NCBI GenBank assembly: GCA_050943475.1
Contig: JBMNPF010000009.1
Span: 1 to 64,000, forward strand
DNA: 64,000 nucleotides
Direction of reading: 5' to 3'
DNA from: Metaruminococcus_A sp050943475
GTDB lineage: Bacteria > Bacillota > Clostridia > Oscillospirales > Ruminococcaceae
Position numbers and translations under genes: made by a program. Under the pieces are notes generated by a model. It was not told the origin of the DNA. It worked only from the letters and a program-made list of their open reading frames with translations, and did no database searches. Below, piece by piece: positions 27,061 through 36,057 of this stretch; within the stretch, counting starts at the first letter, position 1; the number at the start of each line of letters is the position of its first letter.

Positions 27061-27459
27061 CGTTTTCTTCACTCCTTACCTGAAACCACTCATGGCTGAT
27101 AAAAACACAAACGCCTGATTCGGCGCTGGGATGGTACATCCCCAAAAATCTGAAACGAAACGGGAATACTGAAAAGGCAGATAGCTATTCTAACGGAAAA
27201 TACGGCGTTCCTGCCGCCCATGCTACGAAAATTGGCGCGGCTGTTTCTGCATTTCAAAGGCATTCCTTTTGCTTCAACAGCTTTATTATACTTCCCGGTA
27301 ATCGCTTTTGCAAGCGGCTTTGCATCCCATCGGCTTGCGGACGTTGTTTTTGGTGTGATGAAAAGGCAATTACACAGAGTCGCCCGCACGTAATCACTGA
27401 ACAACATGCCTTGTTCTGCTCTTTAAAAATTTGCGCTCCATTACATAGAATGGCTGTTG
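27061..27459. other. Intergenic stretch, no gene seen
   Basis: About 400 bases between the divergent YbjQ and tspO genes. Several short frames exist but none has a ribosome binding site and plausible protein composition. Confidence 0.45.
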
Positions 27460-27478
27460 CGGTAATAAACTATTACCG
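27460..27478. promoter_or_regulatory. Palindrome just before tspO (possible operator)
   Basis: CGGTAAT (27460-27466), five bases AAACT, then ATTACCG (27472-27478). It lies immediately before the tspO ribosome binding site. It has no T run, so it looks more like a repressor site or leader hairpin than a terminator. Confidence 0.5.
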
Positions 27479-27495
27479 TAAAGGAGTGGTTCAAT

Positions 27496-27972
27496 ATGCG
27501 CGCAGTTACAACCATCCGCTGGAAGCCGCTGATTCTCAGCATTCTCATCCCTCTTGCAGTTGGTGCGCTTTCCGGCTTTCTCACCATGAACAGCATGGAG
27601 GTTTACGGCAATTTGGTGCTGCCGCCTCTGTCTCCTCCCGGATGGCTTTTCCCAGTCGTATGGGGAATTTTGTTTGTCCTGATGGGCATTTCATCTTATT
27701 TGGTTTATGCGTCCGGCGAACCTGGAATCCGCTCAGCCCTTACGGTGTACGCGGTGCAGCTTGCGGTTAATTTTTTCTGGAGCATCATCTTTTTTCATAT
27801 GCAGGCCTACGCGTTTGCCTTTTTCTGGCTTTTGCTGCTCTGGGTTCTCGTCGTTGTCATGATTTGGCGGTTCGGAAAAATAAACCGCACCGCCGCCTGG
27901 CTTCAGGTGCCGTACCTGTTGTGGCTGACCTTTGCGGGTTACCTCAACCTGTTTGTTTGGCTGCTCAATTAA
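27496..27972 (+). CDS. tspO: TspO/MBR family protein
   Basis: Five-helix membrane protein of 158 residues. The family is known to bind tetrapyrroles and sterol-like ligands in membranes; its role in Firmicutes is poorly defined. Signature regions visible: LTMNSMEVYGNLVLPPLSPPGWLFPVVW (residues about 30-57, given here as a region) and the aromatic loops FFWSIIFF and YLLWLTFAGYLNLFVWLLN. The ATG follows AAAGGAG. It is monocistronic. Confidence 0.92.
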   Translation: MRAVTTIRWKPLILSILIPLAVGALSGFLTMNSMEVYGNLVLPPLSPPGWLFPVVWGILFVLMGISSYLVYASGEPGIRSALTVYAVQLAVNFFWSIIFFHMQAYAFAFFWLLLLWVLVVVMIWRFGKINRTAAWLQVPYLLWLTFAGYLNLFVWLLN

Positions 27973-28067
27973 TGTGTGACATATTTCCGTCCCCATCCAC
28001 CCATACTAACAGCAGGCGCAAGCCGTAATGCAAAGCCGCTTGTTCAGGCGGCGGAACGGAGGATGTT

Positions 28068-28244
28068 ATGAAACAGAAATACCAAAGCCTTCATGCGCTG
28101 GTTGCAGAGGATCCGCATGCAAAGCAGTATTACAATTCGCTCCCGGATTATGTACAGGAGCAAATCAGCACCCGGGCACAGAACGTCAATTCCTTTGAGT
28201 CCCTGCGCGACTACGCGGAAAACCTGCTTCGGGGAGACATTTGA
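28068..28244 (+). CDS. Small conserved-looking protein of 58 residues
   Basis: A short gene with ATG at 28068 and GGAGG five bases upstream. The product is mainly helical and acidic: MKQKYQSLHALVAEDPHAK, then YYNSLPDYVQEQISTRA and NSFESLRDYAENLLRGD. I have an impression of similar 55-60 residue proteins in related Clostridia, but no function. A perfect terminator follows directly after the stop codon, supporting expression as a single unit. Confidence 0.78.
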   Translation: MKQKYQSLHALVAEDPHAKQYYNSLPDYVQEQISTRAQNVNSFESLRDYAENLLRGDI

Positions 28245-28245
28245 A

Positions 28246-28284
28246 AAACACCCCGCCGTATTTCTTTACGGCGGGGTGTTTTGT
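28246..28284 (+). terminator. Terminator of the small gene
   Basis: A 13-bp perfect stem (28248-28260 with 28267-28279/80) with flanking A and T runs starts two bases after the stop codon. Confidence 0.9.
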
Positions 28285-28365
28285 ATTGGTATATTATTCA
28301 TCGAAAAAAGACACAGGGTAGAGTCTGGTACCAGGGCGCCTGCCGCGGCATAGGAGAACGGGAGC

Positions 28366-29040
28366 TTATTTTGCGCCTTCATCGGTCAGCAGACCGCTAC
28401 TCCAATTGAGAAGAGGTTCAAACCATCGCTCTGGGTGCTCGCCGCGCTCCTGCGTCTGTTCATCCCAGCAAATAATGCGGTTCAACAGTTCCGCCTCCGG
28501 GCCATGCAGCAGCGGAAGCAGTTCCCGCCTTGTTTGAACATATTTCCCAAAAACCAGGTAATACCAGATTTGCAGGAGGAAAAAAGCGTTTTTGTACGCG
28601 CCTTTTAACGGCTCTGCACTGCCGTTCCCATAGAGATAGTGATGGCACACTTCGTGGTACAGGTTTGCAGCACCAATCCGCAGGCTTTCCTGAATATCGG
28701 CCCGTGTTATACTTGGCGCCAGCCCTTCGAGGCTCCCATAAAATGCACGAGTATCCTGACAAAAACGAAAGATTTCATGCTTTGGCCAGTGTGCAAACTC
28801 CTTTTTTCCGCAGATGAATCCGCAGGCGCGTTCATTCCAGGGCATTCCGGCCAAAATGCTTCGGTATAACGACAGCTCGCGGATATGGACGGCGTCTAAC
28901 AGTACAACCACGTCAATATCGCTTTGGGCGGTTGCCTCGCCGCGCTGATAGCTTCCCTGCAGCCCGACAAACAGCAGGCGCTTTCCAAACGCCGCTTGCA
29001 GCTTTTGGGTAAGGCAGGTCATCCATTGCAAACAATCCAT
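28366..29040 (-). CDS. Minimal nucleotidyltransferase-domain protein
   Basis: Protein of 224 residues from the ATG at 29040 (AGGAGG nine bases upstream). The Pol-beta-type nucleotidyltransferase signature is clear near the N-terminus: FVGLQGSYQRGEATAQSDIDVVVLL, i.e. GS followed by D-x-D. The remaining helical part could be the HEPN-like or substrate domain seen in antibiotic or small-molecule nucleotidyltransferases. No toxin/antitoxin partner is adjacent. Target unknown. Confidence 0.8.
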   Translation of the reverse strand: MDCLQWMTCLTQKLQAAFGKRLLFVGLQGSYQRGEATAQSDIDVVVLLDAVHIRELSLYRSILAGMPWNERACGFICGKKEFAHWPKHEIFRFCQDTRAFYGSLEGLAPSITRADIQESLRIGAANLYHEVCHHYLYGNGSAEPLKGAYKNAFFLLQIWYYLVFGKYVQTRRELLPLLHGPEAELLNRIICWDEQTQERGEHPERWFEPLLNWSSGLLTDEGAK

Positions 29041-29210
29041 AATTGCATCCTCCTGTCTTGGCATAATTCGTTTTTTAGGGGCAGATTTTATGAATATAGC
29101 ATACTGTTGCGAAAAGGAACAGGCCGCTTGTTTTAAAAAGATTAAAATACCGGCCTTTTGATGAGCATGAAAAAGTTTTTGGGCTTGTTGGAAATTGGAC
29201 GTTTGGCGCA

Positions 29211-30095
29211 TTAGCGCCTGTTCCGAAATGCTTTTGGGGTAATGCCAAATGTTTTGGTAAAGGTGTGGGTAAAGTAACTGCCGCTGTCAAACCCAACCTC
29301 GGCAGAAATGTTTGCAATGGTATCGTCGGTCGTCAGCAGCAGTTCCCGCGCGCGGTTTAACCGGTGCGCAATGAGGTAGCATACCGGCGTTGTCTGGACG
29401 CCGGTATGAAAACAGCGGAGAGCCTCGCTTTTGCTGATGTTGGCTGCGTGCGCAATGTCATCTAGCTTGATTTTTTCCTTATAGTTGTTGCCGATAAATT
29501 GAATCATAAGCTGGAGACGCGACTGCAACAGTGTGTTTTGGCTGGTCTTTACAGTGGAAAAATGATCATGTGCAGTTTCATAAAACAGGCGCCATAATTC
29601 GCAGACAAGCGCTTGGATGCGAAGTTCCTTGAGTCTGTCACTGGACTGTGCCGTCTGATAAATCCGGTTAAGCTGTTCTAAAATTTGCGTCTCCCAAACG
29701 CTTCGCTGCTGGAAGGCAATGAAACAGCAGCCAGACAAGAGCACAGGCGCAATATAGTTCCGGTACACGGCGGAATCTTTAGAGGCGAAAAAATCAGGCG
29801 CAAAAAGAATGTTGGGAGCCGTTCCCCGCAAGGGGGATTCAAATTTGTGAAAGACGCCGCTGTTGATGAACATTCCCTCTCCCGCAGCTAGGCGGATCCG
29901 TTCGTTGCCAATGGAACAGTCCACTGGCCCTGTGTCAACGGTTATGAATTCAAATTCATTGTGCCAGTGCCACTCGACATATTGTTTGTCAAACCCCTTT
30001 ATATCGTCGTAATAATATTCAAACGGAAAATCCGGCCGTCCGTGCCGACGAAGTTCCCGCAGTGTGTCGTCTGTTTTAATTTCGGTTATCTGCAT
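29211..30095 (-). CDS. AraC family transcriptional regulator
   Basis: DNA-binding regulator of 294 residues. The N-terminal cupin sensor domain shows VEWHWHNEFEF (about 42-52) and GEGMFINSGVFHKFE. The C-terminal domain carries two helix-turn-helix motifs; KLDDIAHAANISKSEALRCF and VGFDSGSYFTHTFTKTFGITP are typical. The gene is divergent from the MFS transporter at 30218 with a 122-base shared control region, so that transporter is the likely target. The ATG follows AGGAG. Confidence 0.93.
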   Translation of the reverse strand: MQITEIKTDDTLRELRRHGRPDFPFEYYYDDIKGFDKQYVEWHWHNEFEFITVDTGPVDCSIGNERIRLAAGEGMFINSGVFHKFESPLRGTAPNILFAPDFFASKDSAVYRNYIAPVLLSGCCFIAFQQRSVWETQILEQLNRIYQTAQSSDRLKELRIQALVCELWRLFYETAHDHFSTVKTSQNTLLQSRLQLMIQFIGNNYKEKIKLDDIAHAANISKSEALRCFHTGVQTTPVCYLIAHRLNRARELLLTTDDTIANISAEVGFDSGSYFTHTFTKTFGITPKAFRNRR

Positions 30096-30117
30096 GGTGC
30101 TATTCTCCTGCCGCTTT

Positions 30118-30146
30118 TGGCGATATTATAACATAAAATGGCGATA
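30118..30146. promoter_or_regulatory. Direct repeats likely bound by the AraC regulator
   Basis: TGGCGATA occurs at 30118-30125 and again at 30139-30146, a 21-base period, i.e. two helical turns on one face of DNA, as AraC-type half-sites are spaced. The pair lies between the divergent genes and upstream of a TATAAT (30175-30180) pointing towards the transporter. Confidence 0.6.
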
Positions 30147-30217
30147 AATCACAAGAAATAAGATAGGGGAAAATGATATAATGACAAACAGTAATGTTGA
30201 AAGGAGCGGGCTTTTCT

Positions 30218-31417
30218 ATGAACGGCAGCTATAAAAAAACTATGAACGCCTGCTTTGTTGGGTATATTGTTCAGGCGATTGTAAACAACTTTGTACCGTT
30301 GCTGTTTATCACCTTTCAAAGCAGCTATCAAATTCCCCTTTCTAAAATCACCATGTTGATTACCATTAATTTTGCAATACAGCTTTTGGTGGACTTGCTG
30401 TCGGCCGGATTCATTGACAAAATTGGGTACCGCGCTTCAATTACCCTTGCGCATATTTGTTCGGCAGCCGGCTTGATTTTGCTGACGGTACTGCCCGATT
30501 TGTTCAGCGACGCCTTTGTTGGCCTGCTGATTGCGGTTGTGGTTTATGCAGTTGGCGGCGGCTTGCTTGAGGTGCTGATCAGCCCCATTATGGAGGCGTG
30601 CCCAACCGACAACAAAGAAAAGGCGATGAGCCTTCTCCACTCCTTTTATTGCTGGGGGCATGTTGGTGTCGTATTAATTTCTACGGTTTTCTTTTGGGTA
30701 TTTGGCATTCAGAACTGGAAGATACTGGCCTTGGTTTGGGCGGCCATCCCCATCTTCAATGGAGCTGCTTTTATGAAAGCGCCGATTGCTTCGTTGAATG
30801 AAGAGGGGAGTAAGGGCCTTACCCTGAAGGAATTGTTTTCACAAAAGATCTTTTGGGTTCTGCTGTTGATGATGATGAGCGCAGGGGCAAGTGAACAGGC
30901 GGTCAGTCAGTGGGCTTCCACCTTTGCGGAGAATGGTCTTGGCGTTGACAAGGCCATTGGCGATTTGGCCGGTCCAATGGCGTTTGCCGCTTTAATGGGT
31001 GCGTCAAGGGTGTATTATGGGAAATATGGTGACAAAATCAATCTGGATCGCTTTATGGTTTGCAGCGGTGTTTTGTGTATCCTGTCCTATCTGTGTATAT
31101 CGTTTATTCCAATTCCGGCGGTTGGCCTGGTGGGCTGTGCGGTTTGTGGATTGTCAGTTGGAATTATGTGGCCGGGAACCTTCAGCAAAGCGGCGGCCTC
31201 CATTCGGGGCGGCGGTACGGCAATGTTTGCTCTGCTGGCCCTGGCCGGCGATTTAGGATGTTCCGGAGGCCCAACCCTTGCCGGGGTCGTATCAAGCTGC
31301 TTTAATGATAACCTGAGAATCGGGATCTTGGCCGCGATTGTTTTTCCGGTGCTTCTGCTGCTAGGGTTATTTATCTGCAAAAAACTGAAAAATCAAAAAC
31401 AGAGCAGCACATATTAA
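30218..31417 (+). CDS. Major facilitator superfamily transporter
   Basis: Twelve-helix transporter of 399 residues starting at ATG 30218 (AAAGGAG 11 bases upstream). MFS hallmarks are GFIDKIGYRASITLAHI between helices 2 and 3 and a second-half repeat around YGKYGDKINLDRFM. The sequence resembles the sugar/fucose-permease-like branch. Substrate is unknown; the divergent AraC regulator with a cupin sensor suggests a sugar or similar small inducer. Confidence 0.88.
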   Translation: MNGSYKKTMNACFVGYIVQAIVNNFVPLLFITFQSSYQIPLSKITMLITINFAIQLLVDLLSAGFIDKIGYRASITLAHICSAAGLILLTVLPDLFSDAFVGLLIAVVVYAVGGGLLEVLISPIMEACPTDNKEKAMSLLHSFYCWGHVGVVLISTVFFWVFGIQNWKILALVWAAIPIFNGAAFMKAPIASLNEEGSKGLTLKELFSQKIFWVLLLMMMSAGASEQAVSQWASTFAENGLGVDKAIGDLAGPMAFAALMGASRVYYGKYGDKINLDRFMVCSGVLCILSYLCISFIPIPAVGLVGCAVCGLSVGIMWPGTFSKAAASIRGGGTAMFALLALAGDLGCSGGPTLAGVVSSCFNDNLRIGILAAIVFPVLLLLGLFICKKLKNQKQSSTY

Positions 31418-31420
31418 AAG

Positions 31421-31466
31421 CAAAACAAAGCCCTCTTCTTTATAAGAAGAGGGCTTTGTTTTGCCA
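31421..31466 (+). terminator. Terminator of the MFS gene
   Basis: A near-perfect 20-bp stem (about 31421-31440 with 31444-31463) with T-rich right arm directly after the stop codon. Confidence 0.9.
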
Positions 31467-31820
31467 AAAGACATATCCACGCACTGGACAAATGGCTCAA
31501 AGAAAGTACATTATGCACCACCGGTATAACGGGGACCAGCCGACGCAAACAATGCTTTCGGGTCTGCTGGGAACATTGCTTGACGAATGAAACAGGTACA
31601 GCTATTGTCATGTGTCAAAAATAAAAAGAACGCTGAATCCAAAATGAATTGGGTCCGCATCACACGGGGGTTGCGCTACAAAAAGACAGCCGCTTTCAGC
31701 ATGAGTATTTTGCATGGAACAAAAAAGAGTCTGAACGTAAGTTGTGCCTGGACTCAGGCTGATGTCAACGGGATACAAAAAAGATGCACCTTTGACGCGA
31801 GCACAAAACCTGAACATAAC
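31467..31820. other. Unexplained stretch at the composition boundary
   Basis: No gene is supported. A 32-codon frame starting at ATG 31492 lacks a ribosome binding site. Base composition shifts from GC-richer to AT-richer across this interval. No integrase, IS end or tRNA fragment is recognised. Confidence 0.4.
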
Positions 31821-31852
31821 AAAAGCCTCGCACGCAAATTACGTGTCGAGGC
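31821..31852 (-). terminator. Terminator of the 31915 gene
   Basis: GCCTCG-CACG (31825-31834) pairs with CGTG-TCGAGGC (31842-31852) with one bulge; T residues follow on the minus strand. It lies about 60 bases past the leftward stop codon. Confidence 0.7.
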
Positions 31853-31914
31853 GCTCAACCGGTACGATTGTTCATAACGAATTTAAGGAAACAAGCAATG
31901 ATATAAAATCGCAA

Positions 31915-32589
31915 TTAAAAGTTCTTAATAACATAAGATAATTTCTCTGGCAAAGTTTCTCGGCCATTTTTGAGGAGTCTCAGGGTTTCATCTAAAAAAT
32001 TAGCAAACTCATAAGGTGTGTTTTCCAACACATCAAATACCTTTGTGTTAAAATCAGCCTCACATTTCGAGCCGTTAATACAGTCGTATTCAAACACGGC
32101 ATCATACGTTTCATGGTAAAGGGATAACCAAGATGATTTTAAAGTTGGAAACATTCTTTCCCACTCAACAAAAGGTCGAGTCTTGTCTTTGAATTCGTTT
32201 ATAGTCATATTACTTAGTGTGATCGATATGTAATAATCTCTATTTAATGTTTCTAACATAGAAAATGTAAAACTGATTAAGTTATCTATGGATATTTCAA
32301 TATTGATTTTAATGATTTCATCGAAACAGCTATAAAAAAACTGCGTTGTTTCTTTATTGATAATTTGTTGTATCCCTTGCGACATAGCTGCAATATCTTG
32401 AGTAGTGATATATTCGTCACCCCCGATACCAAAGCCATCTTCATCTTCTTGTCGATATGATAGTTCAATAGCATTAAGACTATCATCCGAATTATTCCGG
32501 CGATTGGTACCCCACAAGTCGCGCTTATCAGGTATTAAACGTATATATCTGCCTTCGCGTTCGATTGTAAAATCAAAGTCATTATGCAT
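31915..32589 (-). CDS. Hypothetical cytoplasmic protein
   Basis: Unrecognised acidic protein of 224 residues, start ATG 32589 after CGAGGT. No signal peptide, membrane helix or known motif is visible; the N-terminal part is rich in Asp/Asn and polar residues, and the C-terminal part has helices with FANFLDETLRLLKN. The composition and single-gene setting recall immunity-type or accessory proteins, which is only an impression. It marks the left end of the AT-rich block. Confidence 0.65.
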   Translation of the reverse strand: MHNDFDFTIEREGRYIRLIPDKRDLWGTNRRNNSDDSLNAIELSYRQEDEDGFGIGGDEYITTQDIAAMSQGIQQIINKETTQFFYSCFDEIIKINIEISIDNLISFTFSMLETLNRDYYISITLSNMTINEFKDKTRPFVEWERMFPTLKSSWLSLYHETYDAVFEYDCINGSKCEADFNTKVFDVLENTPYEFANFLDETLRLLKNGRETLPEKLSYVIKNF

Positions 32590-32800
32590 TTTAGTACCTC
32601 GATCTTTCTTGTGATTGTTTTATTATAGCATATTTTGCAAATTAAAAAATGTGGTATCTGTTTCGCTTTATCTTTGCTCTTAATAAAGCATATTTTTCTT
32701 CACATCTCAAACACTCCAATATGCAAATTCACGTTTTGTAAAAATTTGGTACAAGTGAGACTTTGATATTGACAATCTTTTTTGAAACTATCTCAAACTG

Positions 32801-34063
32801 CTATATTTTTATAATATCAAAGCAATCAAAGGTGGCAAAATAATCTTTGGGTGTTTCTGCTCGACGAATAAGCTCGGTTGAACCATCCTCTTTCAAAAGC
32901 ACCTCGGCAGAGCGAAGCCTGCCATTGTAGTTGTATCCCATGGCATAGCCATGTGCTCCGGAATCGTGTATAATGAGCCAATCGTTCTTTTCAATTTTCG
33001 GCAATTTTCGGTCAACAGCAAACTTGTCACAGTTCTCACATAACGAGCCAACAATATCGTAGGTATGATCACATAGAGCATTTTCTTTGCCGGAAACTGT
33101 TATATGGTGATATGCACCGTATATAGCGGGACGCATTAAATTGACCGCACAAGCATCTACACCAATGTATTCTTTGTAAATATGCTTTTCATGAATTACC
33201 GTTGTGATAACACATCCGTAAGGGGCCATCATAAATCTGCCCATTTCGGTAAATATCGCAACATTTTCAAGACCATTTGGAACAAGCACTTCATCGAACA
33301 CCTTTTTGACGCCGGCGCCAATAATTGCAATATCGTTAGCTCTATCTTCCGGCTTATAGGGTACACCTACACCGCCCGATAGATTTACAAAGCTGATTTC
33401 AATACCAATTTTGTTTTTGAGTTCTACAATCAGTTCAAACAATGTTTTTGCAAGCTCAGGGTAATAATCATTTGTGACAGTATTGCTAACAAGGAACGAG
33501 TGAATGCCAAAACGCTTTACGCCTTTATCCTTGAGTATTTTATATCCCTCAAATAATTGTTCTTTTGTCATTCCGTACTTAGCGTCACCTGGGTTGTCCA
33601 TAATACCGTTACTAATCTGATATATACCGCCGGGATTATATCGTAGAGAAAGCGTTTCAGGCAACGCTCCGAGAGTGTCCTCCAATATTTTTATGTGCGT
33701 AAAATCGTCGAGGTTGATAATTGCACCAAGCTGATTGGCATATACAAATTCATCAAGGGGCGTATCGTTGGAGGAAAACATGATATTTTCACCTGTAATA
33801 CCAATTGCCTCCGATAACATAAGTTCCGTCATGGATGAACAATCCGTACCACAACCATACTCATTCAGAATTTTAATTAAAAACGGATTTGCATTGGCTT
33901 TTACTGCGAAATATTCTTTGAAGCCCTTATTCCAGCTAAAAGCATCTTTTACCGCTTGTGCATTTTGTCGAATTCCTTTTTCATCATATAAATGAAAAGG
34001 TGTCGGATATTTTTTTACAATTTCCTTTAATTGTTCGTTGGTTACAAATGGTGCTTTATTCAC
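32801..34063 (-). CDS. lysA: Diaminopimelate decarboxylase family (LysA)
   Basis: PLP enzyme of fold type III, 420 residues, expected to convert meso-diaminopimelate to lysine. Visible: the PLP lysine in YFAVKANANPFLIKIL (about 50-65), HSFLVSNTV, the glycine-rich phosphate loop LSGGVGVPY, EMGRFMMAPYG, and near the C-terminus GSLCENCDKFA and HDSGAHGYAMGYNYNG. The sequence is somewhat off the classical LysA pattern, so a related decarboxylase (for example of ornithine or carboxynorspermidine) is possible. The context, overlapping dapL by four bases and following dapF, favours lysine synthesis. Confidence 0.82.
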   Translation of the reverse strand: MNKAPFVTNEQLKEIVKKYPTPFHLYDEKGIRQNAQAVKDAFSWNKGFKEYFAVKANANPFLIKILNEYGCGTDCSSMTELMLSEAIGITGENIMFSSNDTPLDEFVYANQLGAIINLDDFTHIKILEDTLGALPETLSLRYNPGGIYQISNGIMDNPGDAKYGMTKEQLFEGYKILKDKGVKRFGIHSFLVSNTVTNDYYPELAKTLFELIVELKNKIGIEISFVNLSGGVGVPYKPEDRANDIAIIGAGVKKVFDEVLVPNGLENVAIFTEMGRFMMAPYGCVITTVIHEKHIYKEYIGVDACAVNLMRPAIYGAYHHITVSGKENALCDHTYDIVGSLCENCDKFAVDRKLPKIEKNDWLIIHDSGAHGYAMGYNYNGRLRSAEVLLKEDGSTELIRRAETPKDYFATFDCFDIIKI

Positions 34064-35259
34064 AGCTTATCCTCACCTTTCTCTAAAAGCAAACGGAACT
34101 TTTCCATCGCCTTCGTCGTATTCTCGTTGGTCGAAAAAGCAGTTAGGCGAAAAAACTTTTCGCCGTTTTTTCCGAAGCCTGCTCCCGGTGTTCCGACTAC
34201 GCCAATCTCAGATAACAGCATATCAAAGAACGCCCATGAGTCCATATCATTCGGACAACGAAGCCAAATGTACGGAGAGTTTTTACCGCCTGTATACCAG
34301 ATACCGAGCTTGTCTAAGGCCGATGTAATGATTTTGGCATTTTTTCGATAGTAGGCAATATTTTCTTTGATTTGTTTTCTTCCGTCTTGTGTAAATACTG
34401 CTTCTGCACCCTTTTGCACAATGTAGGATACGCCATTAAACTTTGTTGTCTGCCGGCGAAGCCACATATGATTAAGTTTCATTCCGTCAAATTCAAGTGC
34501 TTGAGGAACTACGGTATATCCGCAGCGAGTGCCCGTAAATCCTGCGGTTTTTGACAGCGAGCAAAATTCAATAGCACAGTTCTTTGCATCATCAATCTCA
34601 AAGATACTGCGAGGAATGTCTTTATCCACAATAAAAGATTCATAAGCTGCATCGAATAAAATAACGGCGTGATTGCGAAGGGCATATTCCACCCAAAGTT
34701 TTAACTGCTCTCGGTTATAAACCGCTCCTGTGGGGTTGTTAGGAGAGCAGATATAGATAATATCTGCCAAAACCGAATCATCAGGCAGTGGCAGAAATCC
34801 GTTATTTTCGTTTGCGTCTGCAAAAATAATTTTTCTGCCATCCATTAAATTGGTATCCACATATACGGGATACACGGGATCAGGTATCAAAACAGTATTC
34901 TTTTCGTCAAACAAATCAAGAATATTGCCAAGATCGCTTTTGGCTCCATCAGAAACGAATATTTCCGAGAGCTCAAGCGCAATGCCATTTTCAGCATAAT
35001 AGGCTTGAATCCTTTCCCTGAGAAAATCATATCCCTGTTCGGGACCGTAGCCATGAAAGGAATCGGCCTTTCCCATATCCTCTGCGGCTTGTTTCATGGC
35101 TTCTACCACCGAACGACAAAGCGGCAGGGTGACATCACCAATTCCCATGCGGATGATTTCTTTTTCAAGATGAGTTTTGCTGAAGTCACTTACCCGCCTG
35201 GCAATTTCTGAAAACAGATAGCTTTCTTTTAAATTGTTGTAGTTTATATTTACTTTCAC
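34060..35259 (-). CDS. dapL: LL-diaminopimelate aminotransferase
   Basis: Class I/II PLP aminotransferase of 399 residues that makes LL-diaminopimelate directly from tetrahydrodipicolinate and glutamate. Family marks: RMGIGDVTLPLC near the N-terminus, GYGPEQGYDFLRE, FVSDGAKSD, SPNNPTGA, and the PLP lysine in SLSKTAGFTGTRCGYTV. Glutamate as amino donor links it to the surrounding nitrogen genes. It overlaps dapF and lysA by four bases each, so the three are translationally coupled. Confidence 0.93.
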   Translation of the reverse strand: MKVNINYNNLKESYLFSEIARRVSDFSKTHLEKEIIRMGIGDVTLPLCRSVVEAMKQAAEDMGKADSFHGYGPEQGYDFLRERIQAYYAENGIALELSEIFVSDGAKSDLGNILDLFDEKNTVLIPDPVYPVYVDTNLMDGRKIIFADANENNGFLPLPDDSVLADIIYICSPNNPTGAVYNREQLKLWVEYALRNHAVILFDAAYESFIVDKDIPRSIFEIDDAKNCAIEFCSLSKTAGFTGTRCGYTVVPQALEFDGMKLNHMWLRRQTTKFNGVSYIVQKGAEAVFTQDGRKQIKENIAYYRKNAKIITSALDKLGIWYTGGKNSPYIWLRCPNDMDSWAFFDMLLSEIGVVGTPGAGFGKNGEKFFRLTAFSTNENTTKAMEKFRLLLEKGEDKL

Positions 35260-36047
35260 TTCTCTTCAACCTCACATTCGCATATGGTTTCTGCCGGACC
35301 GGTCATCATTGCAGTGCCATCCGCTAGCACTTTGATTTTTAATTCTCCACCATCAAGACAAACCGTTGTTTCTTTTTCCTTATCGCAAAGATTTGCCTGA
35401 ACCGCTGCAGCAGCCGAGGCGCAGGCACCGGTGCCACAAGCCATGGTAATGCCGCTTCCACGCTCCCAGACACGCATTTTTATTGTGTTTCGGTCTATTA
35501 CCTGCACAAACTCTGCATTGACTCCATCTTTGAAATACGGATGATGCTCCAATTCCTTTCCCATTGTATCTACAGGAGCATCTGCGATATTCTCTACAAA
35601 AACTACTGCGTGGGGATTTCCAACTGATACCGGCACAACCATAACCTTTCCATAAGATGTATCAAGCAAAACTGGCTTATTGACAATGCACTTTCCCATA
35701 TTGACGGTTACTTCGTTTACCTTATTGCCAAGGGTTCTGAGTGTAAGTTCCCTATTACCTGACAGCGTTTCAATGATCAGCTTTTTTCGGTCAGTATAGC
35801 CTTTATCAAAAACATATTTGCCTACACAACGAATGCCGTTTCCGCACATCATGGCCTCGCTGCCATCAGCATTAAAAATTCGCATCTTGAAATCTGCGGT
35901 TATTGACGGCGAAATTGTAATGAGTCCGTCAGAACCAATTCCAAAATGCCTATCGGATAACTTTTTTGATATACCGGATGAATTTTTTAATTCTCCATAA
36001 TGATACAAATAGTCATTTCCCAAGCCTTGCATTTTTGTAAAGTGCAT
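35256..36047 (-). CDS. dapF: Diaminopimelate epimerase
   Basis: Cofactor-free epimerase converting LL- to meso-diaminopimelate, 263 residues. The two catalytic cysteines are visible in MMCGNGIRCVGKY and in TMACGTGACASAAA. Other marks are MQGLGNDYLY at the start, NADGSEA and SVGNPHAVVFVE. The AGGAGG site overlaps the stop codon of the preceding gene. It works between DapL and LysA encoded next to it. Confidence 0.95.
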   Translation of the reverse strand: MHFTKMQGLGNDYLYHYGELKNSSGISKKLSDRHFGIGSDGLITISPSITADFKMRIFNADGSEAMMCGNGIRCVGKYVFDKGYTDRKKLIIETLSGNRELTLRTLGNKVNEVTVNMGKCIVNKPVLLDTSYGKVMVVPVSVGNPHAVVFVENIADAPVDTMGKELEHHPYFKDGVNAEFVQVIDRNTIKMRVWERGSGITMACGTGACASAAAAVQANLCDKEKETTVCLDGGELKIKVLADGTAMMTGPAETICECEVEEK

Positions 36048-36057
36048 TATTTGCCTC

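Noticed and set aside
31587..31877. Plus-strand frame of 96 codons at the composition boundary
   Set aside because: No start signal, basic low-complexity composition, and it overlaps the terminator of the leftward gene.
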